Source: Gordonia polyisoprenivorans (lineage in GTDB: Bacteria > Actinomycetota > Actinomycetes > Mycobacteriales > Mycobacteriaceae). From it: a stretch of 64,000 nt of DNA. The stretch covers positions 2,790,001 to 2,854,000 of the forward strand of contig NZ_CP072203.1 of the NCBI RefSeq assembly GCF_017654315.1. Direction: 5' to 3'. How positions within the stretch are numbered: the stretch's first letter is position 1; every line of letters begins with the position of its first letter. Below the pieces are notes generated by a model, which was given only the letters and a program-made list of their open reading frames with translations, had not been told where the DNA came from and made no database searches. The position numbers and the translations under genes were made by a program. Below, in pieces: positions 15,485 through 23,259 of the stretch.

Positions 15485-16929
15485 CCGCTGCGAACTTTCC
15501 GTCGCTTCCAGATCGGCGGGCGGCGAACGAACCGGACGGAGTCTGTCTCGCCGAACCGGGCACCGTCCTCACCAACCGGGATTTTCTCGAGCGTATCGAA
15601 GCCGCGTCGCAAACGCTTCGCGCGAGTGGGATCGGCCGCGGCGACGTCGTTGCACTCAGGCTTGGCAATCGCATACAGTTCGTGGTTCTCATGTTCGCGT
15701 CGTGGCGACTCGGTGCGGCGGTCACCCCAGTGAATCCGGTGCTCACGCAGGCCGAACTTGATCATCAGCTCGACAACTCTGGCGCATCGCTCGTCATTTC
15801 CGACGCTCACGTGAGCTCGGCAATCAATCAGTTGCTCGTCGACTCCATCCCTACGGAGCGCTCGGGGAGAATCAGCCCGCCAGACTACGATCCCGAAGGA
15901 CTCGCCCTACTCGTCTACACCAGCGGCACGACGGGTAAGTCGAAGGGGGTCATGCTCGTCCACGCGAACATCGACGCCATGGCGAGCCAGATCGCTCGCG
16001 AACTCAACGTTGTTCCCACTGACAACTTCGTCCTCATCCTTCCTCTCTTTCATGTCAACGGAATCGTCGTCAGCATTCTTGCGCCTCTATTGGGAGATGC
16101 GCGGACAACCATCATGCCCCGCTTCGAGGTCCATCGCTTCCTCGAAATCGTCTCCAGTACCGAGGTCACCGTTTTCTCGGCCGTGCCCACGATTCTGATG
16201 ATGCTCGACGACCTCGGCGACGACGTTCGAACGAAACTGTCGTCCGTTCGACTGGGCATCACCGGCGCCGCACCGTGCCCGCCGGGGCTGACGGCCAGAA
16301 TCGAAAGGCGCTTCGGGTTCCCGGTTGTCGAAGGCTACGGGCTCTCCGAAGCCACATGCGCCTCCACCGCCAACACCGTGGAGAACCGGAAGCCAGGGAC
16401 GGTCGGGCGGCCCATTCCCGGCCAGGAAGTGCAAATAGCCAACGAACTCGGCGGCTTCAACCCACCGGGCACCGATGGGGAAGTGCTCATCAAAGGCCCC
16501 ACTGTGATGCGCGGGTATCTAGGCGAGCCTGAGCTGACCGCCCAAACCATCTCGCGCGACGGCTGGTTGCGGACCGGCGACATCGGTCACTTAGACGATG
16601 ACGGGTACCTCGTCATCGTGGGACGGGCGAAGGACATGATCATCCGCGGCGGCGAGAACATCTATCCGCGCGAGATCGAAGATGTACTCAGCTGTGAGCC
16701 GGCAGTTCAGGAGGCGGCAGTGGTGGGGTTCCCCGACGAGAAGTTCGGCGAGATCGTCGTGGCTTTTGTGGTAGCAGTCGCGGGCCAGAGCTTGTCAGTC
16801 GATCGTCTTCACGATCTGTGCATCGAACGCCTGAGTCCCTTCAAAAGACCGGTAGACATCCGCGTTGTCGACGAGTTGCCGAAAAACGCAACAGGAAAGG
16901 TGCAGAAATTTCGGTTGGTTGAAACCTGA
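15481..16929 (+). CDS. AMP-forming acyl-CoA ligase
   Basis: The 482-residue enzyme belongs to the ANL superfamily. The phosphate loop is VYTSGTTGKSKGV near residue 145. The later motifs GYGLSEA, WLRTGDIG and GRAKDMIIRGGENIYPREIE carry the adenylation core and hinge, and the C-terminal domain ends KNATGKVQKF, with the conserved Lys. It would convert a carboxylic acid to its CoA thioester through an acyl-adenylate. The length is slightly short for the family, mainly in the N-terminal part. It starts at GTG 15481 inside the hydrolase stop. With the tautomerase and the metallo-hydrolase it forms a rightward operon. Confidence 0.88.
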   Translation: MTAANFPSLPDRRAANEPDGVCLAEPGTVLTNRDFLERIEAASQTLRASGIGRGDVVALRLGNRIQFVVLMFASWRLGAAVTPVNPVLTQAELDHQLDNSGASLVISDAHVSSAINQLLVDSIPTERSGRISPPDYDPEGLALLVYTSGTTGKSKGVMLVHANIDAMASQIARELNVVPTDNFVLILPLFHVNGIVVSILAPLLGDARTTIMPRFEVHRFLEIVSSTEVTVFSAVPTILMMLDDLGDDVRTKLSSVRLGITGAAPCPPGLTARIERRFGFPVVEGYGLSEATCASTANTVENRKPGTVGRPIPGQEVQIANELGGFNPPGTDGEVLIKGPTVMRGYLGEPELTAQTISRDGWLRTGDIGHLDDDGYLVIVGRAKDMIIRGGENIYPREIEDVLSCEPAVQEAAVVGFPDEKFGEIVVAFVVAVAGQSLSVDRLHDLCIERLSPFKRPVDIRVVDELPKNATGKVQKFRLVET

Positions 16930-16986
16930 TCCGTACACGAAGAAATCCCTGAAAGCCGTAGCAAAGTAACCGACACAGGAGTCGAC

Positions 16987-17502
16987 ATGCCGTTTTGGAC
17001 GATCTACACACCCGAGGGAATCTTCTCGGAGACGCAGAAGAAAGCATTGGCCAGTGAAGTGACCGACGGGTACGCCCAGTATGGCGGAATGCCGCGCTTC
17101 TACGTCGTCGTGATCTTCAAGGAGGTGCCGTCGGGATCCTTTTATGTCGGAGGAGAGCCCGTCCACAACTTCGTTCGCATCGTCATCGACCACATTGCCC
17201 GGGCCACGCCCGTCGACGCACGACCGATCGTCATGCAGCTCTTCGAAACCCAGCTCGCTCCACACATCAAAGACCGCGGTCTCGACTGGGAATTGCACAT
17301 CGACGAGACGCCGATCGACCTGTGGCGGGTGCATGGGCTTCCCGCGCCGCCCTTCGGGTCGGCCGCAGAAAAGCAGTGGGTCCGCGACAACGCCCCCTCG
17401 CCGTACGAAGGCCTGAAAGAGCCCGAGCTCACGCCGGAAGCGATGGCGGGACTCGCGGCAATCAACCCCGATCTGGCGGCTGAGTCCGCGCAACAGAATT
17501 GA
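16987..17502 (+). CDS. Tautomerase-superfamily protein
   Basis: The 171-residue protein begins MPFWTIYTPEG, so Pro would be the N-terminal residue after Met removal, as in 4-oxalocrotonate tautomerase and cis-CaaD-type enzymes. The fused two-unit length and the body (FYVVVIFKEVPSGSFYVGGEPVHNFVRIVIDHIAR) fit the longer putative oxalocrotonate tautomerase family. Pro1 would act as general base in a tautomerization or hydration step. It lies 57 bases after the acyl-CoA ligase gene and 60 before the MBL-fold gene. The real substrate is unknown. Confidence 0.75.
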   Translation: MPFWTIYTPEGIFSETQKKALASEVTDGYAQYGGMPRFYVVVIFKEVPSGSFYVGGEPVHNFVRIVIDHIARATPVDARPIVMQLFETQLAPHIKDRGLDWELHIDETPIDLWRVHGLPAPPFGSAAEKQWVRDNAPSPYEGLKEPELTPEAMAGLAAINPDLAAESAQQN

Positions 17503-17562
17503 GCACCGGGTCGACCCCACGCGTCGGCCCCGCGTACGCCTGACGAGAAGAGAAGAGCAGAA

Positions 17563-18471
17563 ATGTCACCCGACCCCTCACACCACAAATCGTCCTCACC
17601 GCTCCACGCGACGGTGTACGTGGGACGCTGGCCCGAGATCCCCGCGGTCGAAGTCCCCGGAATTCCCACCGGTAGGTTCTCGCCGACTACCTCCGTGTTG
17701 ATCTCCGGCCCGACCGAGGCAATCCTCGTCGATGCGCAGTACCTGAAGGATGACGTCCGTGATCTCGGAGATCTGATCGAGCGGACCGGGAAGTCACTCA
17801 CCACGATCTACATCACGCATGCCCACGCCGACCATTACGGCGGCGCGCGGGAGCTACAAGAACGGTTTCCGAATGCGCGGACTGTCGCGCTACCCGACGT
17901 GATCCAGAACCTCGAGGACACCCTCGAGATGCAGACGGCGCAGTGGGCAATGCTCTTTGGGGACAAGTGCGTCTCCCTAGACCATCGACCCGAGCCGATT
18001 GAAGGCCGCACACTGCACGTCGACGGTTTTTCCGTCGATATCATCCAGGTGAAGCAGGCTGACATCAACCCCACCTCGATCGTGCACGTGCCCGAAATTG
18101 GATTGGTCGTGGCGGGCGACGCAATTTACAACGAGATCCACCCCATGCTCGGGTTGAGCACACCCGAGCAATGGAACGACTGGCTCGCCACCATCGACCT
18201 GGTCGAATCACTCGAGCCCCGGATGATCGTGGCGGGACATCGTCGGCCGGACGGCGACGACTACGCAGTGGCAGACATGATCACTGAAACGCGCTCCTAC
18301 ATCGAAGATTTCGCCGCCGAGTGCTCGGTCGCGGCTGATGCCGACGCTCTGATCGAGAAGATGGTTTCCAAGTACCCGACTCACGGAAACCGATGGACCC
18401 TGGAATTCTCGGCACTAAGCGTGATCTCACAACGAGACACGGGCGCTTCTCTGGCGGACGTGACTCCCTGA
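17563..18471 (+). CDS. Metallo-beta-lactamase-fold hydrolase
   Basis: The 302-residue protein has the metal-binding motif THAHADHYGG (H86, H88, D90, H91), a later GDAIYNEIHPM that supplies the bridging Asp, and VAGHRRPDGDDYA near the C-terminus with the last His. This is the standard dinuclear-metal set of MBL-fold hydrolases. There is no signal peptide, so it should be cytoplasmic. The end of the gene is the end of the hydrolase-ligase-tautomerase cluster. A thioesterase or lactonase step would fit the pathway, but the sequence does not decide this. Confidence 0.85.
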   Translation: MSPDPSHHKSSSPLHATVYVGRWPEIPAVEVPGIPTGRFSPTTSVLISGPTEAILVDAQYLKDDVRDLGDLIERTGKSLTTIYITHAHADHYGGARELQERFPNARTVALPDVIQNLEDTLEMQTAQWAMLFGDKCVSLDHRPEPIEGRTLHVDGFSVDIIQVKQADINPTSIVHVPEIGLVVAGDAIYNEIHPMLGLSTPEQWNDWLATIDLVESLEPRMIVAGHRRPDGDDYAVADMITETRSYIEDFAAECSVAADADALIEKMVSKYPTHGNRWTLEFSALSVISQRDTGASLADVTP

Positions 18472-18801
18472 CCACGGCTGCAGAGACGATCTCCGGCTCG
18501 GATGATGGCGTCACGAAGTGATGGACGGGTTCGCCTGGCTCGAACGAGCCGACCGACCTGACTGATAGCCATCGTCACTCGCCTGCCCTCGACGCGTCGC
18601 GCCGAGGGCAGGCGGCCGGTCTGAGGCGCCCGGCTGCTGCAGAGTTGTATGTGATCGACGAGTCGCGCCTTTTCCCGGTCGTGCCCACAGGTCCGAGCGC
18701 ATCGCCGCTGCGCCCCAGCCTCAAGTGCCCTGCGGGCCGGTCGAACTCCCCGTCTCGTGATTGCCTTCGCTTGCTTTGACACGGAGGAACATGGGTGCCA
18801 C
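18472..18801. other. Intergenic region, no supported gene
   Basis: About 330 bases lie between the MBL-fold gene and the monooxygenase pseudogene. The open frames here are Arg-rich shadows without motifs. The palindrome-like repeats of CGGGC are too weak to call. Confidence 0.3.
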
Positions 18802-19335
18802 TCACGTCCTACGGGGGTCCGAGCCGATTTGTTCCGGAAGACCGAGATGGTCGCGCAGCGTGACCCCCTGATAGTCGTCGCGGCGCAGACCGCGCCGACG
18901 TAGGACTGGTACGACCGTCGTCCACGAAGGCGTCCATCCCGTCGTGGAGGTCGTCGATGACGACGGTGAAGTCGTCCGTGGCCCCCGCCGGCACCCATTC
19001 CTCCAGCGTGTCCGCGGTCTGCGCGGCGGTTCCGACCAGAGACGGAGCCTGATCGAGCACTCCGAGACCGAGGATCTCATGCGGCGTCCGCCGCTGGCGT
19101 GCGAATTCGACAGCGCGGAGCGCCCGCGAGGAATCCGGATGAGGGCGTAGGGCTGCGATCTGGGCGATAATCAGCTGCCTGTCCCGGTCGGTCGGCGGGG
19201 TCGAGACGCAGTCCGAGGATGACTGAGAGGTGAGCCAGTCGTTCCTCGATACCGGCCGATACCGGCGGCGACTTCCAGCTCCATTCGTCGCGCCACAGCC
19301 TCGTCGAGAGTGGGACCGACGGTGAGTACGAAGAA
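18802..19335 (-). pseudogene. NtaA/DszA-type flavin monooxygenase remnant
   Basis: Only the C-terminal third survives, in several frames. Reading the minus strand, FFVLTVGPTLDEAVARR and then EERLAHLSVILGLRLDPAD appear, followed in another frame by PHEILGLGVLDQAPSLVGTAAQTADTLEEW and FTVVIDDLHDGMDAFVDD. A one-base shift near 18920 then gives VVPVLRRRGLRRDDYQGVTLRDHLGLP. This order is the normal end of NtaA/SnaA/DszA-type luciferase-like monooxygenases, including the terminal RRDDY-G-TLRDHLGL. The N-terminal two thirds are gone. It indicates that the organosulfur cluster, or a relative of it, once extended further left. Confidence 0.75.
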
Positions 19336-19443
19336 AGTTGAGCAACTTCACCTCGTCGGCCTCCCGGCCCGCTGCTTCAAGTCAGCGACCACATCATGTC
19401 GCGTTGAGATTTGGCTTCCTGCATCGATTGCGCGTGAGCGACA

Positions 19444-19727
19444 ATGCCCCTGCACTGGTCACTGGACGGCCGCTACTACGAATTCGACACCTCACCACTG
19501 CACGCCCGATCGCTTCGCCGGGCGTTGCGCCACTACGCCCGGCTCTCACGCTCCGACATCCATTTCGGCCCGGCAGTCGACTCCCACGACACCAGGCCCA
19601 CATACGGCAGTGGGCCGCCGACCACGGCTACCGCCACATCCTGGCCGGCATCGCCCACCGTCTCCGCATTCCAGCCGCCCTGCGCAGTCTGCCGAACAAC
19701 GCCGCTCGCTTGGTTGTCGGGACCTGA
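19444..19727 (+). pseudogene. Lsr2-like nucleoid protein remnant
   Basis: Two frames together resemble Lsr2, the AT-rich-DNA-binding xenogeneic silencer of Actinobacteria. HWSLDGRYYEFDTSPLHARSLRRALRHYARLSR corresponds to the N-terminal dimerization domain. After a frame change, HIRQWAADHGYRH and RLRIPAALRSL correspond to the C-terminal DNA-binding domain (I-WA-xxGY-V and RGRIP in the family). The final stop is formed by the first bases of the adjoining IS end. With at least one frameshift and an uncertain start, it is probably non-functional. Confidence 0.45.
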
Positions 19728-19788
19728 CCCCGGGACCTTGGACACGTTGAATCCCGCAGTTCGCGGGGAGAAGCGAGATGATCAAGGT

Positions 19789-19962
19789 ATGGCTCGGAGA
19801 CACTATTCAGAGCAGTTTCGTCAGGACGCGGTGGACTTGTACGAGTCGACCCCCGGGGCCACGGTGCGCGGCATCGCGGCTGACCTCGGAGTTGAGCGCG
19901 GCACGTTGCGTCACTGGCTCGCTCCTCGAGATCGCGTGTTCCTCGTTCTACGCGTGGCGTAA
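19789..19962 (+). pseudogene. IS3 OrfA N-terminal fragment
   Basis: From ATG 19789 the frame gives ARRHYSEQFRQDAVDLYEST and then ATVRGIAADLGVERGTLRHWL, the helix-turn-helix part of an IS3 OrfA. After HWL it runs into sequence belonging to orfB in another frame and stops at 19962. The leucine-zipper half is missing, so this fragment cannot make a working OrfAB fusion. Confidence 0.75.
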
Positions 19963-20755
19963 GGCAGCCCTGCGTCGGGCGGCTCGTGCGGAGGCTGATC
20001 ATGTTTTGGCGCAACGTATTCGAAAGGTTCACGATGGTGACAGCACCTGTGGTGCACCGCGGATCACCGCTGAACTCAACGACGGAGTACCGCTGCAGGA
20101 TCGGGTCAACCACAAGCGGGTGGCCCGAGTAATGCGCGCCCACGGCATCACCGGCTATCGGCGGCGCCGCCGTGTGGTCACCACGATCCCTGAACCTGCC
20201 GATCGCATCGTTCCTGACCTGGTGGAACGCGATTTCACCGCTCCGGCACCGAACCGGGTGTATGTCGGCGATATCACGTATCTACCGATCGCCGATGGCT
20301 CCAACCTGTACCTGGCCACGGTGATCGACTGCTACTCCCGACGGTTGGCGGGCTGGGCTGTGGCCGATCACATGCGCACAGACCTCGTCGCCGGCGCCTT
20401 GAGTGCGGCCCGGCAGACGCGAGGGTCGTTGTCCGGGAGTGTCTTCCACTCCGATCACGGCTCGGTCTACACCAGCAAGGCTTACGCCAACCTGTGTTCC
20501 GAACTCGGCGTGACCCAATCGATGGGGGCGGTGGGCACCAGCGCCGACAATGCGATGGCCGAGGCGTTCAACGCCACGCTCAAACGCGAGGTTCTTCAAG
20601 ATGAGCAGTCCTGGCCCGACGAGCTCACCTGCCGGCGTGAAGTCTTTGGCTGGCTCGTGCGATACAACAACCGCCGAAGACACTCGTGGTGCGGGCACCA
20701 ATCACCACTCACTTACGAAAACCGTTACGCTGCTACACGTCCACACGCAGCATAA
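19932..20755 (+). pseudogene. IS3 OrfB, N-terminally truncated, DDE core intact
   Basis: The recognisable part begins at IACSSFYAWRKAA, normally some 30-40 residues into OrfB. It keeps an HTH_21 domain (CGAPRITAEL and VARVMRAHGITGYRRRRR) and a full rve core: D in VGDITYLPI, D in FHSDHGSVYTS, E in NAMAEAFN. Its frame is open upstream to 19778 only because of the deletion junction. Without the orfA 3' part and its own start it is probably not expressed, but the catalytic residues are intact, unlike those of the element at 1478-2835. Confidence 0.75.
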
Positions 20756-20806
20756 ATCCCACCCTGTGTCCAAGATCCGGGGTCACCCACGATCGCGAAG
20801 GAAACC

Positions 20807-21094
20807 ATGACCACACGCCATCAACGGATCAACGCCACAGCTGCACGACTGACCGGCGCGGTCGTCCTCACGCTGTCGATACTCGTCGTCGTCGGTGTGG
20901 CGGTCGCAGCCGCCAGCCTCAGTGCAGCAACCGACATCTCCCCCTGGGTACGTGGTCTCATCTTCACCGCGCTAGCGGTTGGCGCCACAACCGTCATAGC
21001 ACTCGCCGCAACCGCAGCCCCCATTGCAGCCCGATGGCTCATTCACACCCCCACCGAGATCACACCAGCCGGCAGCAGCATCGATCAAGCGTGA
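20807..21094 (+). CDS. Two-TM small membrane protein
   Basis: The 95-residue product has two clear hydrophobic helices: LTGAVVLTLSILVVVGVAVAAASL (about 15-38) and GLIFTALAVGATTVIALAATAAPIAA (about 50-75). It has short hydrophilic ends. AAGGAAA is a fair ribosome site before ATG 20807. It starts 22 bases after the end of the deleted IS3 element. No family is recognised; it may be a bystander carried near IS elements. Confidence 0.5.
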   Translation: MTTRHQRINATAARLTGAVVLTLSILVVVGVAVAAASLSAATDISPWVRGLIFTALAVGATTVIALAATAAPIAARWLIHTPTEITPAGSSIDQA

Positions 21095-21429
21095 AAACTC
21101 CGGCCTCAGATCGACCTGTCACCCGGGTCTGACTCAGACCACCCCCGGACCTGAATCGAGTTGACACAGCGACGTGAAGCCCGTGGCGCGCGGCCACCAC
21201 CAGGGCCTGACCAGTTCGGGGGAGAACGAGATCAATCCGTCTGGCGATGCAGCTTGGCAGCGTGGACGAAGAATCATGAGCGCAGGTAGGACGGCAACAG
21301 CAACCGCCGCCAAGACAACACTCTGCGGCGCTTGCTACGGATCGCCCCAGTGCTCTTACTCGCTCATCTGCACATCTGCAGCAACGTCACAGCGTGTCCG
21401 TTCACGGACGGGACTGCTGCACCGATAGA
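21095..21429. other. Intergenic region, no supported gene
   Basis: About 335 bases separate the small membrane protein from the mosaic IS. I see no convincing coding frame, and no terminal repeat matching the opposite end of the IS at 22967. Confidence 0.3.
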
Positions 21430-21442
21430 GACAGTTGCGGTG

Positions 21443-22165
21443 TCATGCCGCTGGTGCGGCTGGGTTGATGATCGTCTCGTATTCGATAGGTGTCAATCGG
21501 CCGAGGCGGGTTTGCCGGCGTCGGCGGTGGTAGGTTCGTTCGATCCAGGTGACGATCGCGATCCGGAGTTGTTCGCGGGTGGCCCAGCGTTGCCGGTCGA
21601 GGACGTTGCGTTGCAGTAGCGCGAAGAACGATTCCATTGCCGCGTTGTCGCCGGCTGCGCCGACTCGGCCCATAGATCCGACCAGGCCGTGGCGGTTCAA
21701 CGCGAACACGGATCTCCGGGAGCGGAATTGAGAGCCTCTGTCCGAGTGAACAATACAACCATCGACACTGTTGCCTCGGCGGGCGACCGCGTTGTTCAAC
21801 GCGGCCACTGCGAGACGCGATTGCATGCGGGAGTCGATGCTGTAGCCAACGATCCGCCCCGAGCATGCGTCCTTGATCGCGCAGAGGTAGAGCTTGCCCT
21901 CATCGGTCCAATGTTCAGTGATGTCGTTGAGCCACAACTGATTCGGGGAGTCGGCAGTGAAGTCCCGTTCGACGAGATCGTCGTGCACCGGCGTGCCCGG
22001 CTTCTTCCCGTTCCGGCCGCGCTTCTTCCCGAAACTCGACCACCAACTGTTTGCCGAGCAGATCCGCCACGCCGTCCTCTCGCCCATCGGCGCACCAGCA
22101 GCCTGCGCTTCATCAGCGAGGAACCGGTACCCGAACTCCGGATCATCACGATGGGCATTGAACAA
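21443..22165 (-). pseudogene. IS3 OrfB catalytic half
   Basis: This frame encodes 240 residues, with FGYRFLADEA, ERTAWRIC and FGKKRGRNGKKPG leading to an rve core. The likely DDE residues are D in LNDITEHW, D in VHSDRGSQF and E in NAAMESFF, followed by RTYHRRRRQTRLGRLTPIEYE. The core looks intact. The N-terminal part is separated from the upstream fragment by two in-frame stop codons, and the Met at 22165 is simply the first available. It would need a proper OrfA partner to function. Confidence 0.7.
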
Positions 22166-22177
22166 TCAGTGGTTGAA

Positions 22178-22570
22178 CTATTCGATGTATTCGGCGACTT
22201 CGCTGGCCGAGGCGTTCAACTCGCGGTTCAGAACCGAGTGTATTCGTAACCCAGTGAGATGCGCCCGCGTGGTGGTTGGGGCGGTGTCGGCGAGCTCGAG
22301 ATGCAGTCCATCGGCTTTCATCAATCGATCGACTGTGCAGCGGGCCACGCCGAACCCCTTTCCGCATAGTTCGGCGTGTACTTTGCGAGCACCGTAAACA
22401 CCGAGATTGTCGGCGTGCACGGTGCGGATCTCACCGAGCATCTCGCGGTCACGAACTGCTCGTGGCGCCTCGGTCTTCTGTGGGCTCAGGTGGGCTCGCA
22501 CCGTGGACACAGCGATCTGGGCGGCCGTACCGTGCAGGGCCGCGCAGATCGGATCGACTGGCGTGTTCAT
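22178..22570 (-). pseudogene. IS3 OrfB N-terminal fragment
   Basis: The frame reads ICAALHGTAAQIAVSTVRAHL and then VYGARKVHAELCGKGFGVARCTVDRLMKADGLH. These are the first 100 residues of an IS3 OrfB including HTH_21. Beyond DGLH it no longer follows the family. It ends EVAEYIE followed by TAG, where a Trp codon (WFNH) would be expected. The frame continues beyond this stop into the catalytic half at 22165, so the break may be point mutations, a fusion, or both. Confidence 0.6.
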
Positions 22571-22597
22571 CGCGATACGCGGCGACGAACTCCACGA

Positions 22598-22915
22598 TCA
22601 ACGCTGTGGGCGGTCGATCTCCGCCGCGAAAAAAGCCGACGCCTGCTTCAAGATCGTGTTCGCCCGCCGCAGCTCGCGGTTCTCCCGCTCCAACTGCGCG
22701 ATCCGATCGGCATCCTCGGTGGTGGTGCCCGCCCGCACACCGCCGTCGATCTCAGCCTGACGAACCCAGTTGCGTAACGCCTCGGGATGCACCCCAAGCT
22801 GATCGGCAATCCGCTTGACCGCGCCGCGCGAGGACTCCGGGTCCCGTCGCGCTTCCACCGCCATCCGGGTAGCCCGCTCCTTGAGTTCCTCACTGTAATT
22901 GCGTGGTGCTGCCAT
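22598..22915 (-). CDS. IS3-family transposase OrfA
   Basis: The product, about 105 residues from ATG 22915, has the HTH (YSEELKERATRMAVEARR, then KRIADQLGVHPEALRNWVRQ) and a leucine zipper (RIAQLERENRELRRANTILK), ending in KQASAFFAAEIDRPQR. It is complete and well formed. A GGATGGAGAG stretch lies upstream. Its partner orfB is broken, so at most it could act on other copies in trans. Confidence 0.8.
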   Translation of the reverse strand: MAAPRNYSEELKERATRMAVEARRDPESSRGAVKRIADQLGVHPEALRNWVRQAEIDGGVRAGTTTEDADRIAQLERENRELRRANTILKQASAFFAAEIDRPQR

Positions 22916-22967
22916 GCTCTCCATCCTTCACAGGTTCGAGAGCCTCCGACAAACCCGGGGCGGTTCA

Positions 22968-23259
22968 CTATCGCGAGGCACGTACCGCACGCACCCAGAC
23001 GGTACATCCGGGTGGCACGATCATCGCTCCCGACCTTTACGGCAGCACCGAGCAGATCGTGGAACAGATCAGGACCGATCGTGGATTCGCCGGAGCCGAT
23101 GACTACCTGATTGAACTTCCTTTCCAGTTCGACTACGAGGACTATCGCCACATACTCCGTGAGATCGCGTGGCACATCGGGCCGGCTCTCGGGTGGAGTT
23201 CACACACTGAATTCTCTGATTCACAAGGTAATACGTCAACAACAGGAGCGAGGCGATGA
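22968..23259 (+). pseudogene. C-terminal fragment of luciferase-like monooxygenase
   Basis: Directly after the IS end, the plus strand reads GTIIAPDLYGSTEQIVEQIRTD, GFAGADDYLIELPFQFDYEDYRHIL and REIAWHIGPALGW. This is the usual end of bacterial luciferase-like (LLM) flavin monooxygenases. All of the N-terminal domain is missing, evidently lost at the IS border. The stop overlaps the start of the SsuD-like gene by four bases (ATGA), which shows that it was the preceding gene of the same operon. Confidence 0.75.

Larger units (their letters stand above)
19725..20785 (+). mobile_element. Internally deleted IS3-family element
   Basis: The left end TGACCCCGGGACCTTGGACA and the right end (minus-strand TGACCCCGGATCTTGGACA) are imperfect inverted repeats. 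The element is 1061 bp, clearly shorter than a normal two-gene IS3 element. The junction inside joins the first part of orfA to the middle of orfB, so the 3' half of orfA, the frameshift window and the start of orfB are missing. The flanking triplets ACC and CCC do not form a perfect target duplication. It sits at the 3' end of the Lsr2-like remnant. Confidence 0.8.
21430..22967 (-). mobile_element. Mosaic or degenerate IS3-family element
   Basis: The right end (minus strand TGAACCGCCCCGGGTTTGTC) and orfA (22598-22915) belong to one IS3 type. After the first part of an orfB the frame meets TAG (22178-22180) and TGA a few codons later. It then continues in the same frame as the catalytic half of an orfB of a different flavour (from LFNAHRDDPEFGYR). 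No left terminal repeat matching the right one is visible near 21430. The simplest reading is a fusion of two elements or a heavily decayed one. The left limit is approximate. Confidence 0.65.

Noticed and set aside
22198..22260. Plus-strand SLAEAFNSRFRTECIRNPV, similar to an IS3 OrfB end
   Set aside because: It is only about 20 codons long, lies opposite the orfB remnant, and is not continued on either side. I treated it as part of the mosaic, not as a separate gene.
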